From Kluyvera sp040932435 (GTDB taxonomy: Bacteria > Pseudomonadota > Gammaproteobacteria > Enterobacterales > Enterobacteriaceae), in NCBI RefSeq assembly GCF_040932435.1, contig NZ_JBFQGA010000011.1:86594-150593 (forward strand): DNA of 64,000 nucleotides, given 5' to 3'. Position numbers and translations under genes: made by a program. Below the pieces are notes generated by a model. That model saw only the letters and a program-made list of their open reading frames with translations, was not told the DNA's origin and searched no databases. The stretch's first letter is position 1, and each line of letters opens with the position of its first letter. Shown here piece after piece: positions 8,094 through 16,127 of the stretch.

Positions 8094-9284
8094 TTAGTTA
8101 CTCCCCAGAGACGAAAACGCGCCTTCAAAATATTCATCGGTGAACGTCTGGATCAGCGTTAAATCTTCCATTGGCGGCACTGGCGTGTACTTGTAACGGA
8201 TCGCCACTTTTCCCTGAATCAGGTTTGCGGTCGGGTTGTCCACAATGTCAAACCACGCCTCCGCGCCAAGCAGCTTGCCAGCGGTCACAAGTGCGCTGAG
8301 TTTCTTGTTAATTGCACTCACCACGTCTTTCACGTTGGTTGGGGTAAGTGGCCCGTCAACGGTTTCAAACTGTGCCTCTGCGATGGTGTCCGCTAGGATT
8401 TGCGCCGTACGGGTGTACACCTCAAAAGTAAATTCATTGGTGTCAGTGGTACGGTTGCCCCAGAAGCGGAAGCCGTTACGCTTGATGATGGTGGTGATTT
8501 CATCGTTGTTCAGTGTCTGGGCGTCGCTGTCTTCAGCCTGGAGTGCCCAGAAAACGTCCTTCGACATGCCAAGCACGTTACTGACGGCGATGTTAGACAG
8601 AGAGCGATGCCAGCCGTATTGGTTGTCAATAAACGCGCGCAGCCCTACCGCATAGGCTGGGGCGGGAAACTCTTCATTTGCCCCAGACACCTGGTTATAG
8701 GCAATGTAGTTAGGCCAGATCAGCATGAGTTCACGTGATGCGAAGGTTTCACGATATTGCCGGGCCTCTGCCAGTGTGTTGCAGCCGTTACAGCCAGCAT
8801 AAACAAAGGCGCGAAGCTGTTTGGCGATCACGCAAAGCTGTGATGTTACTTCTTCGGTATCGTATTCCGGCACTGCCAGGACGCGCGGGCGATATCCCGT
8901 TTTTTGTTCGGCGGTCAGTAGCGCATACATGCCGGTGTAGTTACCGTCAGCATCAGAGCCACCAATAATCAACTGCGACTGTGTTTCCGCTGTTTTCCCT
9001 TCCTCCGGCGGTTTAGCCGTGGCAACACGAACAACAATGATTTTCGCGCTTGCCTGGTCTGAAATAGCTTTCAGTGTTTTGTACAACGTCCCTGTTTTCC
9101 CTGCCTTGCCGAGCATCGACTGAGGCCGCGTGATAAGCGTTGGGATGTTAAGTGGGAAAGCGTCTTCGTCTGCGTCATCAGCGACGACAATCACGCCAAT
9201 GACGCTGGAGTCAATGTCGTTAATTACCCTCGTGATGTCGGTTTCTTCTTTGGTGCGAGCACCGTGAAAACGTGTCTCAGACAT
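8094..9284 (-). CDS. FI: P2 gpFI-like tail sheath protein
   Basis: About 396 residues from the ATG at 9284 (MSETRFHGARTKEETDITRV); an in-frame ATG at 9296 would add four residues, but GGTGA six bases before 9284 favours the shorter form. Family motifs include FPLNIPTLITRPQSMLGKAG, ELMLIWPNYIAYN and the C-terminal YKYTPVPPMEDLTLIQTFTD. This is the contractile sheath subunit. It is the first gene of the F operon and has an Ogr-type activator box about 85 bases upstream (9360-9377), the expected place for the late promoter PF. Confidence 0.95.
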   Translation of the reverse strand: MSETRFHGARTKEETDITRVINDIDSSVIGVIVVADDADEDAFPLNIPTLITRPQSMLGKAGKTGTLYKTLKAISDQASAKIIVVRVATAKPPEEGKTAETQSQLIIGGSDADGNYTGMYALLTAEQKTGYRPRVLAVPEYDTEEVTSQLCVIAKQLRAFVYAGCNGCNTLAEARQYRETFASRELMLIWPNYIAYNQVSGANEEFPAPAYAVGLRAFIDNQYGWHRSLSNIAVSNVLGMSKDVFWALQAEDSDAQTLNNDEITTIIKRNGFRFWGNRTTDTNEFTFEVYTRTAQILADTIAEAQFETVDGPLTPTNVKDVVSAINKKLSALVTAGKLLGAEAWFDIVDNPTANLIQGKVAIRYKYTPVPPMEDLTLIQTFTDEYFEGAFSSLGSN

Positions 9285-9359
9285 GTTTGTCACCATTACG
9301 TTTTGTTGAGTTCGCCACCATGATTGCTGATTGACGTAACGGCTTCACGCCTTTCTGGT

Positions 9360-9377
9360 TGTGCTATCTCTCTGACA
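9360..9377. promoter_or_regulatory. Ogr/Delta late-activator box (TGT-N12-ACA) between FI and D
   Basis: TGT at 9360-9362, twelve bases, then ACA at 9375-9377, flanked by T and A to make TTGT...ACAA. This matches the P2 late-promoter activator motif, which sits near -55. Measured leftward it suits the FI promoter (start codon 9284); measured rightward it also suits D (start 9438). As the box is symmetric, it could serve both divergent genes. Promoter positions themselves are inferred. Confidence 0.7.
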
Positions 9378-9393
9378 ACTAAAACGAATTCTC

Positions 9394-9411
9394 CCACGCG
9401 CGCCCGCGTGG
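9394..9411. repeat. GC-rich hairpin before gene D
   Basis: Perfect 7-bp arms CCACGCG (9394-9400) and CGCGTGG (9405-9411) around a CGCC loop, in the leader between the Ogr-type box and the gene D ribosome site. No T-run follows. The role is unknown; it may mark the inversion junction or influence D expression. Confidence 0.4.
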
Positions 9412-9437
9412 AATTATTCAGCAAAACGGGAGGGTAT

Positions 9438-10571
9438 ATGAGTGTTTCAGTGATCAGCAGTATGATTTCGGGCGCGGCTGGCGGTGTCGATGACATCCTG
9501 ACTGAGGCGTTAAAAATACCAGCATTCAGCGTCCGGCAAGGCGGGAAGGTGTTAACAGAATTATCAGATCGCGTGATATCCATCAGCCTGACGGACAACC
9601 GGGGTTTTGACGCCGATCAGCTGACATTAGAGCTGGATGACACTGATGGAAGCGTTGCTCTTCCGCCGCGTGGCGCTGAGTTGTCTTTTTGGCTGGGGTG
9701 GATGGGTGAAGCGCTGGTTTATAAGGGCATCTACACGGTTGATGAAGTGGCGCACGACGGGCCGCCCGACCGTATCACCGTGACCGCCAGAAGTGCAGAT
9801 TTCAGAGAAGAGTTTAACGTTAAGCGTGAAGTCTCCTGGCATGATGTGACTGTGGAGCGGGTTGTGTCTGCTATCGCAAAACGGTATGACCTGATGCCGC
9901 AAATCAGCGATATGTTGATGGATGTGGAAATTGACCATGCCGATCAGACTCAGGAAAGCGATATGTCATTTCTGACCAGAATGGCGGAAATGTTAGGGGC
10001 CATCGCCACGGTAAAAAATGGAAGTCTGCTGTTTATCGTGCCGGGTGGTGGTTTCACTGCATCAGGGAAGGCTATTCCGTCGATTGCCATCACTCGCAGC
10101 AGTGGAGACCGGCACCGCTTCCGGGTTGCTGATCGTGACGCTTATACCGGCGTCCGCGCGTACTGGCTTGATCTGAACTACGGGAAAAAGAAAAAGGTTA
10201 GCGTTCATCGCCGTGCTACAACGAAAAAAAAGGATAAGAGCAGCAGCAGGGAAGGTGACTACATTGAAGGCGCTGAAGGTAACGTTTTTATTATGCGTAA
10301 AACCTTCCAGAACGAAGAAGCCGCCAGGCGCGCAGCGGCGGCAAAGTGGCAGCAGTTACAGCGCGGCGCGGCGGAGTTTTCGATCACCCTGGCGCGCGGG
10401 CGTGCGGAGTTGTACCCGGAAATGCATTCGACGGTGACCGGTTTTAAGGCAGATATTGACGCCCAGGACTGGATAATCAGCAAGGTACAGCATGACGTTG
10501 ATAGCAATGGATTTACTACACAGCTTAACTTTGAAGCAAAAATATCTGACTGGATCGCAGAAACTGAATAG
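9438..10571 (+). CDS. D: P2 gpD-like late control / baseplate hub protein
   Basis: A 377-residue protein of the P2 gpD family (hub/spike component, historically late control D). Family blocks: ISLTDNRGFDADQLTLELDD near residue 55, GEALVYKGIYTVDEVAHDG, the VTARSADFRE segment and the C-terminal KWQQLQRGAAEFSITLARGR. The ATG at 9438 is preceded by GGGAGG; in-frame codons further upstream have no comparable ribosome site. In P2, D follows U on the same strand. Here it faces away from the FI-U block, just beyond the Ogr-type box, and precedes ogr. Confidence 0.92.
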   Translation: MSVSVISSMISGAAGGVDDILTEALKIPAFSVRQGGKVLTELSDRVISISLTDNRGFDADQLTLELDDTDGSVALPPRGAELSFWLGWMGEALVYKGIYTVDEVAHDGPPDRITVTARSADFREEFNVKREVSWHDVTVERVVSAIAKRYDLMPQISDMLMDVEIDHADQTQESDMSFLTRMAEMLGAIATVKNGSLLFIVPGGGFTASGKAIPSIAITRSSGDRHRFRVADRDAYTGVRAYWLDLNYGKKKKVSVHRRATTKKKDKSSSREGDYIEGAEGNVFIMRKTFQNEEAARRAAAAKWQQLQRGAAEFSITLARGRAELYPEMHSTVTGFKADIDAQDWIISKVQHDVDSNGFTTQLNFEAKISDWIAETE

Positions 10572-10609
10572 AATGGCGATGAGTTCAACTCCCCAGGGGA
10601 GTCACCATT

Positions 10610-10864
10610 ATGTTCAGATGCCCACATTGCGGCGCTACGGCCCGCACACGTACCAGTAAGCCACTAAACGAAGAGCAAACCATATACAGGCAGTATCACC
10701 AGTGCCAGAACATGGAATGCGGATTGTCATTCACCACGCTTAACAGCGTTGAAAAGATAGTCACTAAACGTGAGCGCCGCGAAGAGTTATCCCCTGATTT
10801 TATCCCTGCCGGTGTTTTTCCTGCCTCGCATTACGGACGCGATCAGCTAAATTTAGCGATATAA
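10610..10864 (+). CDS. ogr: Ogr/Delta late transcription activator
   Basis: An 84-residue zinc-binding protein with CPHCG near residues 4-8 and CQNMEC around residues 33-38 (a C-X2-C, C-X4-C pattern of Ogr/Delta). It recruits host RNA polymerase through the alpha C-terminal domain to the phage late promoters. A strong ribosome site (GGGGAG) precedes the ATG. It is the last phage gene before the terminator at 10870 and attR, the same place as in P2. Confidence 0.95.
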   Translation: MFRCPHCGATARTRTSKPLNEEQTIYRQYHQCQNMECGLSFTTLNSVEKIVTKRERREELSPDFIPAGVFPASHYGRDQLNLAI

Positions 10865-10869
10865 TGAAG

Positions 10870-10894
10870 GCCCCGCAGACGCGGGGCTTTTTTT
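10870..10894 (+). terminator. Rho-independent terminator after ogr
   Basis: Stem GCCCCGC (10870-10876) with GCGGGGC (10881-10887), loop AGAC, followed by seven Ts. Confidence 0.9.
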
Positions 10895-10992
10895 CGATGT
10901 GGACGATGTGTGGACATCATATGAAACAAATCCTTTTGTTTCATGAGGTTATGGCGATAAATAAATCACCATCCCTGTCTTCCCCCACATGA
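10895..10992. other. attR: Probable prophage attR region
   Basis: Between the ogr terminator and the fieF leader. It holds two close copies of a GATGTGGAC / GATGTGTGGAC motif (10896-10914), resembling phage integrase arm-type repeats, and a perfect 10-bp inverted repeat ATGAAACAAA/TTTGTTTCAT (10921-10944, 4-base loop). It ends at the hairpin at 10982, probably the host terminator of the gene left of the insertion. The exact core cannot be set without attL. Confidence 0.5.
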
Positions 10993-11008
10993 TGTGGGGG
11001 TTTTTTTT
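10982..11008 (+). terminator. Terminator between prophage end and fieF
   Basis: Stem CCCCCACA (10982-10989) with TGTGGGGG (10993-11000) and eight Ts. It is probably the bacterial terminator that followed cpxP before phage insertion, or part of the att core. Confidence 0.8.
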
Positions 11009-11079
11009 GTCTTAAATTCGTCACCGCGCACCCCTCATACATTCCGCTATACTACGCAGATCTGAAGGCGGGAGTGTTT

Positions 11080-11973
11080 ATGAATCAAACTTATGGCCGA
11101 CTGGTCAGTCGTGCGGCGATTGCGGCAACGGTGATGGCATCGCTGCTGCTGGTGATAAAAATTTTTGCGTGGTGGTACACCGGTTCGGTCAGTATTCTGG
11201 CGGCATTGGTGGATTCTTTGGTGGATATCGCCGCCTCGCTGACCAACCTGCTAGTGGTGCGTTACTCATTGCAGCCGGCGGATGAAGAGCATACTTTCGG
11301 CCACGGAAAAGCCGAATCGCTGGCGGCGCTGGCGCAAAGTATGTTCATTTCAGGATCGGCATTGTTCCTGTTTTTAACCGGCTTTCAGCATTTGGCTCGG
11401 CCTACGCCAATGAGCCAGCCTGGCATTGGCGTAATAGTTACGGTGATTGCGCTCATTAGCACATTGGTTCTTGTTACGTTTCAGCGTTGGGTGGTAAGAA
11501 GAACGCAAAGTCAGGCCGTACGTGCTGATATGCTTCATTATCAGTCTGATGTTATGATGAACGGTGCGATTCTTGTTGCACTTGGCCTCTCCTGGTACGG
11601 CTGGCATCGTGCGGATGCGCTGTTTGCATTAGGGATTGGCATCTATATTCTATATAGCGCGCTACGCATGGGGTACGAAGCGGTTCAATCGTTATTAGAC
11701 CGTGCGTTGCCCGATGAAGAACGACAGGAAATTTTCGACATCGTGAACGCCTGGCCTGGCGTAAGCGGTGCTCACGATCTCCGAACGCGGCAGTCAGGGC
11801 CGACCCGCTTTATTCAGATCCATCTGGAAATGGAAGATAACCTGCCTCTGGTTCAAGCGCATTACATCGCGGACCAGGTTGAGCAGGCCATTTTGCGTCG
11901 CTTCCCAGGGTCCGATGTGATTATTCATCAGGATCCCTGCTCTGTTGTCCCGCAGGGAAACAGAGGAATTTGA
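11080..11973 (+). CDS. fieF: Ferrous-iron/zinc efflux pump FieF (cation diffusion facilitator)
   Basis: A 297-residue CDF transporter, near E. coli FieF (300). It exports Fe2+ and Zn2+ across the inner membrane in exchange for protons as a homodimer. Site A residues are recognisable in LVDSLVDIAASLTN and ADMLHYQSDVMMNG (the D-x3-D and H-x3-D pairs), with the FGHGKAE loop between TM2 and TM3 and a C-terminal cytoplasmic metal-binding domain (GPTRFIQIHLEMED). The ATG at 11080 matches the E. coli start (MNQ-YGRLVSRAAIA); the GTG two codons earlier is less likely. The prophage lies directly upstream, so any link with cpxP is broken. Confidence 0.97.
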   Translation: MNQTYGRLVSRAAIAATVMASLLLVIKIFAWWYTGSVSILAALVDSLVDIAASLTNLLVVRYSLQPADEEHTFGHGKAESLAALAQSMFISGSALFLFLTGFQHLARPTPMSQPGIGVIVTVIALISTLVLVTFQRWVVRRTQSQAVRADMLHYQSDVMMNGAILVALGLSWYGWHRADALFALGIGIYILYSALRMGYEAVQSLLDRALPDEERQEIFDIVNAWPGVSGAHDLRTRQSGPTRFIQIHLEMEDNLPLVQAHYIADQVEQAILRRFPGSDVIIHQDPCSVVPQGNRGI

Positions 11974-12171
11974 ACTTTCGCAGTGGTTGTACAAAACGTG
12001 AGCTGGACTGGCATTATTTGTATAAATAACCGCCGTTTAGCCTGACCTGAATCAATTCAGCAAGAAGCGCTTGATATACTATCTCTGTATAGAGTCGTTC
12101 TCTCCCGTTATATTTGGGAGCGCTTCGGGCAGAAGAATTAATTTTTAGCATTCCTAAGTTCAGAGGTAGTC

Positions 12172-13134
12172 ATGATTAAGAAAATCGGTGTGTTGACAAG
12201 TGGCGGTGATGCGCCGGGCATGAACGCCGCGATCCGCGGTGTTGTACGCGCGGCGTTGACGGAAGGTATTGAAGTCATGGGTGTTTATGACGGTTACCTA
12301 GGCCTGTACGAAGACCGTATGGTTCCGCTAGACCGTTACAGCGTGTCCGACATGATTAACCGTGGCGGCACATTCCTAGGCTCCGCGCGCTTCCCGGAAT
12401 TCCGCGATGAAAGCATTCGCGCAGTGGCTATCGAAAACCTGAAGAAACGCGGTATTGATGCACTGGTTGTTATCGGCGGTGACGGTTCTTACATGGGCGC
12501 CGTACGTCTGACCGAAATGGGCTTCCCATGCATCGGTCTGCCGGGCACCATCGATAACGATATCAAAGGTACCGACTACACCATCGGCTTCTTTACGGCG
12601 CTCAGCACCGTGGTAGAAGCGATTGACCGTCTGCGCGACACTTCTTCTTCCCACCAGCGTATTTCTGTTGTTGAAGTGATGGGGCGTTACTGCGGCGATC
12701 TGACTCTGGCGGCAGCAATTGCAGGCGGCTGTGAGTTTATCGTGGTGCCGGAAGTTGAATTCAAGCGTGACGATCTGGTTTCTGAAATCAAAGCGGGCAT
12801 CGCCAAAGGTAAAAAACACGCGATTGTGGCGATCACCGAACACATGTGTGACATCGACGAGCTGGCGCACTTCATTGAAGCTGAGACGGGCCGTGAGACG
12901 CGTGCAACCGTTCTGGGTCACATTCAGCGCGGCGGCTCCCCGGTTCCTTACGACCGCATCCTAGCGTCCCGTATGGGCGCATATGCGATTGAACTGCTGC
13001 AGCAGGGCTTCGGCGGTCGTTGCGTCGGTATTCAGAACGAAAAACTGGTTCACCATGACATCATCGACGCTATCGAAAGCATGAAGCGTCCGTTCAAAGG
13101 TGACTGGCTGGAATGCGCTAAGCAGCTGTACTAA
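12172..13134 (+). CDS. pfkA: 6-phosphofructokinase I
   Basis: 320 residues, same length as E. coli PfkA. It phosphorylates fructose-6-P with ATP, the committed step of glycolysis, as an allosteric tetramer. Motifs: TSGGDAPGMNAAIRG (ATP loop), GGDGSYMGA, and the catalytic PGTIDNDIKGTDYTIG with Asp127. GAGGTAG lies before the ATG. In E. coli sbp, cdh and tpiA follow; here the next gene is convergent rraA, with a shared bidirectional terminator. Confidence 0.99.
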   Translation: MIKKIGVLTSGGDAPGMNAAIRGVVRAALTEGIEVMGVYDGYLGLYEDRMVPLDRYSVSDMINRGGTFLGSARFPEFRDESIRAVAIENLKKRGIDALVVIGGDGSYMGAVRLTEMGFPCIGLPGTIDNDIKGTDYTIGFFTALSTVVEAIDRLRDTSSSHQRISVVEVMGRYCGDLTLAAAIAGGCEFIVVPEVEFKRDDLVSEIKAGIAKGKKHAIVAITEHMCDIDELAHFIEAETGRETRATVLGHIQRGGSPVPYDRILASRMGAYAIELLQQGFGGRCVGIQNEKLVHHDIIDAIESMKRPFKGDWLECAKQLY

Positions 13135-13177
13135 TTTGCCACTTGCCCGGAAACGGGCAGATGACGAGCAAAAAAAA

Positions 13178-13202
13178 GCCTTCTCAATGAGAAGGCTTTT
13201 TT
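13178..13202. terminator. Bidirectional terminator between pfkA and rraA
   Basis: Stem GCCTTCTC (13178-13185) with GAGAAGGC (13189-13196), loop AAT, seven As before and six Ts after, so it can stop both pfkA and rraA transcripts. A second hairpin TGCCCG-GAAA-CGGGCA lies just upstream (13144-13159). Confidence 0.88.
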
Positions 13203-13213
13203 ATTGGTGTGGG

Positions 13214-13699
13214 TTACTCGATATCCAGCGGATCTTCCGACAGGATAATGCCGGTGTTATCGGCATAGAGATGGTCGCCGGAGAAGAAGGTCACGCCGCC
13301 GAAATTGACGCGCACGTCGCTTTCGCCAACGCCTTCGCCCGCTGAGCCAACCGGAATAGCGGCAATCGCCTGAATGCCGATATCCAGCTCTTCTAAATCA
13401 TCAACCTGACGCACCGCGCCGTACACCACAATGCCTTCCCACTCGTTTTGCGTGGCTAAACGGGCGAGGTCGGCGTCGATCAGCGCACGACGGACAGAAC
13501 CGCCGCCATCGACCAGCAGAATGCGGCCCCGGCCGTTCTGTTCGAGCAGATCGTACAGCAACCCGTTATCCTCGAAACATTTTACGGTGATGATTTGCCC
13601 ACCGAACGACAGCCGTCCGCCAAAGTTAGAGAACAGGGGTTCCACTACATTGACATCTTCTTGGTAGATGTCGCAAAGCTCGGAAGTATCGTATTTCAT
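13214..13699 (-). CDS. rraA: Regulator of ribonuclease activity A
   Basis: 161 residues, the E. coli RraA length. It binds the C-terminal scaffold of RNase E and slows mRNA decay. The sequence MKYDTSELCDIYQEDVNVVE, the GGRLSFGG block and LVDGGGSVRRALIDADLA are family features, the last from its relation to aldolase-like enzymes. It lies downstream of menA on the same strand. zapB, divergent from rraA in E. coli, is absent here: the 3' side now abuts pfkA. Confidence 0.97.
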   Translation of the reverse strand: MKYDTSELCDIYQEDVNVVEPLFSNFGGRLSFGGQIITVKCFEDNGLLYDLLEQNGRGRILLVDGGGSVRRALIDADLARLATQNEWEGIVVYGAVRQVDDLEELDIGIQAIAAIPVGSAGEGVGESDVRVNFGGVTFFSGDHLYADNTGIILSEDPLDIE

Positions 13700-13791
13700 A
13701 GGATTAACGCTCAGTTGCTGCGAGTGATTTTAGTATATCGCGCTCTACGCATTGTTGGCAAAATCATCAATTGTTAATTGATATTTGTCAG

Positions 13792-14718
13792 TTAAGCCAG
13801 CGTCTTGCTTAGCACAATCCCGATGACGAACAGCAGGTTAGTTAATAACGCGCCTTTTACCGTCCGTTCCAGCATTGGCGGCATCGCCAGCGGCGAGCGC
13901 TCGCGTACCACAAAGCGCGCTTGTTTCACCAGCAGCGGTGCGCTGAGGATAAACAACCAGCCCCACGGACTGTGCAGTGAAAGCAGGTTGAACAGCGCCA
14001 GACAGACCAGCGTCCCCATCAGCAGGCAGACGTGGTAGCGGCGAGCGTTAACCGGCCCCAAGCGCACGGCCAGCGTGTTTTTACCATTTTCCCGGTCACT
14101 GTCGATGTCACGCAGGTTATTGATATTAAGCACCGCCGTTGCCAGCAGGCCGCAGGCGGTGGCCGGCAGAATAATGGCGCTGCTCAGGGTATGCGTCTGC
14201 AAGTACCAGCTGCCAATCACGCTCAGCCAGCCGAAGAAGATCAGCACCGAGATGTCGCCAAGGCCGATGTAGCCATACGGGCGCGTTCCGACGGTGTAGG
14301 TGATGGCGGCAATAATCGCCAACAAACCCAGCACCAAGAAACCGATAAAGTCACCGGTGGTCTGCGAGGCGGTAAATAGCAGGGCAAGGCCAGAGATGCA
14401 GATAAGCCCGACGGTGATAATCAACGCGCGCTTCATCTGCTCTTGGGTGATCGCCCCTTTTTGCATACCACGCAATGGCCCGATACGGTCCGGCTTATCG
14501 CTGCCTTTCACCGCATCGCCATAATCGTTGGCGAGATTAGAAAGGATTTGCAGCAGGCTTGCGGTGATAAGCGCCAGCACGGCAACGCCCGCGTTAAAGT
14601 GCCCTTGCCACCAAGATAGCGCGGTGCCAACGATGATCGCTGCGCAGGCCAGAGGTAACGTTTTGGGGCGCAGACTTTCCAGCCAGGCCTGAGAGCGGCT
14701 TACAGGTGTATTTGTCAT
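13792..14718 (-). CDS. menA: 1,4-dihydroxy-2-naphthoate octaprenyltransferase
   Basis: 308 residues, the E. coli MenA length. An inner-membrane UbiA-type prenyltransferase that attaches the octaprenyl chain to DHNA in menaquinone synthesis. The allyl-diphosphate/Mg binding motif NDYGDAVKGSDKPDR and a second Asp-rich motif NLRDIDSDRENGK are present among about eight hydrophobic helices. It lies between hslU and rraA; a terminator at 14731-14756 separates it from hslVU. Confidence 0.98.
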   Translation of the reverse strand: MTNTPVSRSQAWLESLRPKTLPLACAAIIVGTALSWWQGHFNAGVAVLALITASLLQILSNLANDYGDAVKGSDKPDRIGPLRGMQKGAITQEQMKRALIITVGLICISGLALLFTASQTTGDFIGFLVLGLLAIIAAITYTVGTRPYGYIGLGDISVLIFFGWLSVIGSWYLQTHTLSSAIILPATACGLLATAVLNINNLRDIDSDRENGKNTLAVRLGPVNARRYHVCLLMGTLVCLALFNLLSLHSPWGWLFILSAPLLVKQARFVVRERSPLAMPPMLERTVKGALLTNLLFVIGIVLSKTLA

Positions 14719-14730
14719 AGTAATTAGCCA

Positions 14731-14756
14731 ATAAAAATGGGGCTTTTCAGCCCCAT
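14731..14756 (-). terminator. Terminator of hslVU
   Basis: Read leftward: ATGGGGC, six-base loop, GCCCCAT (14737-14756) followed by a T-rich tract (the A-rich plus-strand stretch 14730-14736). Confidence 0.8.
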
Positions 14757-14786
14757 CAATTAAAGATGAAAATGCAGTGAACGCGA

Positions 14787-16118
14787 TTATAGGATAAAAC
14801 GGCTCAGATCTTCATCTGCGACTAATGCATCTAGATGTTTGCTCACGTATTCCGCATCAATTGTGATGCTCTGGCCGCTCATCTCGCTGGCGTCATAGGA
14901 GATATCTTCCACCAGACGCTCAAGGACGGTGTGCAGGCGACGGGCGCCGATGTTCTCGGTGGTTTCGTTAACCTGCCATGCTGCTTTGGCGATACGTTTA
15001 ATCCCGTCTTCGGTGAAGTCGATATTCACGCCTTCGGTCGCCATTAGCGCTTTGTACTGTACGGTGACGGACGCATCTGGCTCGGTCAGAATGCGCTCGA
15101 AGTCGCTGGTGGTCAGCGCCTGCAGCTCTACGCGAATCGGCAGACGACCCTGCAGTTCTGGGATCAGGTCAGACGGTTTCGCCACCTGGAATGCGCCAGA
15201 AGCAATAAACAGGATGTGGTCAGTTTTGACCATACCGTGCTTGGTGGAGACGGTGCAGCCTTCAACCAGCGGCAGCAGGTCGCGCTGTACGCCTTCACGG
15301 GAGACGTCTGGGCCGGAGGATTCACCGCGCTTACAGATTTTATCGATCTCATCGATGAACACGATACCGTGCTGCTCAACCGCATCGATAGCGTCTTGCT
15401 TGAGCTCTTCCGGGTTTACCAGCTTCGCCGCTTCTTCTTCAATCAGCAGTTTCATCGCGTCTTTGATTTTCAGCTTACGCGGCTTCTGCTTCTGGCCGCC
15501 CAGGTTCTGGAACATGGACTGCAGCTGGCTGGTCATCTCTTCCATACCTGGAGGCGACATAATTTCTACGCCCATCGGTGCAGCAGCGAGATCGATTTCA
15601 ATCTCTTTGTCGTCCAACTGGCCTTCGCGCAGCTTCTTGCGGAATGCCTGACGCGCAGCAGAAGGTTCCTGCGGCTGTTCAGACTGGCCCCAGTTATTTT
15701 TTGCCGGTGGGATCAGCACGTCGAGAATGCGCTCTTCCGCCATCTCTTCGGCACGGTAGCGATTTTTTTCAATCGACTGTACGCGCACCATTTTGATCGC
15801 CGAATCGGTCAGATCGCGGATGATGGAATCAACTTCTTTACCTACATAGCCAACTTCGGTGAACTTGGTGGCTTCAACTTTGATGAACGGCGCGTTAGCA
15901 AGCTTGGCCAGACGACGGGCGATTTCGGTTTTACCGACGCCGGTTGGGCCGATCATCAGAATATTTTTTGGCGTCACTTCGTGGCGCAGCTCTTCATCGA
16001 GCTGCATACGGCGCCAGCGGTTACGTAAGGCGATAGCCACGGAGCGCTTAGCCGCGTCCTGACCGATGATGTGTTTGTTCAGCTCGCTGACGATTTCGCG
16101 TGGGGTCATTTCAGACAT
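14787..16118 (-). CDS. hslU: HslU ATPase subunit of the HslVU protease
   Basis: 443 residues, the E. coli length. A AAA+ unfoldase that feeds substrates to HslV. Walker A GPTGVGKT is at residues 57-64 and Walker B/DEID (GIVFIDEIDKIC) near residue 255. The inserted I-domain lies between, and the C-terminal tail ends EDLSRFIL, which inserts into HslV. It follows hslV by nine bases in the heat-shock operon. Confidence 0.99.
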   Translation of the reverse strand: MSEMTPREIVSELNKHIIGQDAAKRSVAIALRNRWRRMQLDEELRHEVTPKNILMIGPTGVGKTEIARRLAKLANAPFIKVEATKFTEVGYVGKEVDSIIRDLTDSAIKMVRVQSIEKNRYRAEEMAEERILDVLIPPAKNNWGQSEQPQEPSAARQAFRKKLREGQLDDKEIEIDLAAAPMGVEIMSPPGMEEMTSQLQSMFQNLGGQKQKPRKLKIKDAMKLLIEEEAAKLVNPEELKQDAIDAVEQHGIVFIDEIDKICKRGESSGPDVSREGVQRDLLPLVEGCTVSTKHGMVKTDHILFIASGAFQVAKPSDLIPELQGRLPIRVELQALTTSDFERILTEPDASVTVQYKALMATEGVNIDFTEDGIKRIAKAAWQVNETTENIGARRLHTVLERLVEDISYDASEMSGQSITIDAEYVSKHLDALVADEDLSRFIL

Positions 16119-16127
16119 GGGAGATCC

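Larger units (their letters stand above)
1..10990. mobile_element. P2-like prophage, right end (late tail genes to ogr and attR)
   Basis: The genes from the window start to about 10.9 kb correspond to P2 genes I, H, G, FI, FII, E/E', T, U, D and ogr, the tail half of a P2-type myovirus. The left part (integrase, repressor, replication, capsid, lysis) lies outside the window. The prophage ends between ogr and fieF, which by E. coli gene order is the cpxP-fieF interval; I recall this as a site used by P2-like phages. Relative to P2, the FI-to-U block is on the opposite strand. The invertase gene carries a frameshift, so the element may be partly decayed. Confidence 0.93.

Noticed and set aside
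9324..9437. Upstream extension of gene D to an ATG at 9324
   Set aside because: It would read through the Ogr box and GC hairpin; the ATG at 9438 has a strong ribosome site and fits the gpD family start.
15216..16028. 270-codon plus-strand frame opposite hslU
   Set aside because: Antisense shadow of a highly conserved gene; no start signal and no family resemblance.
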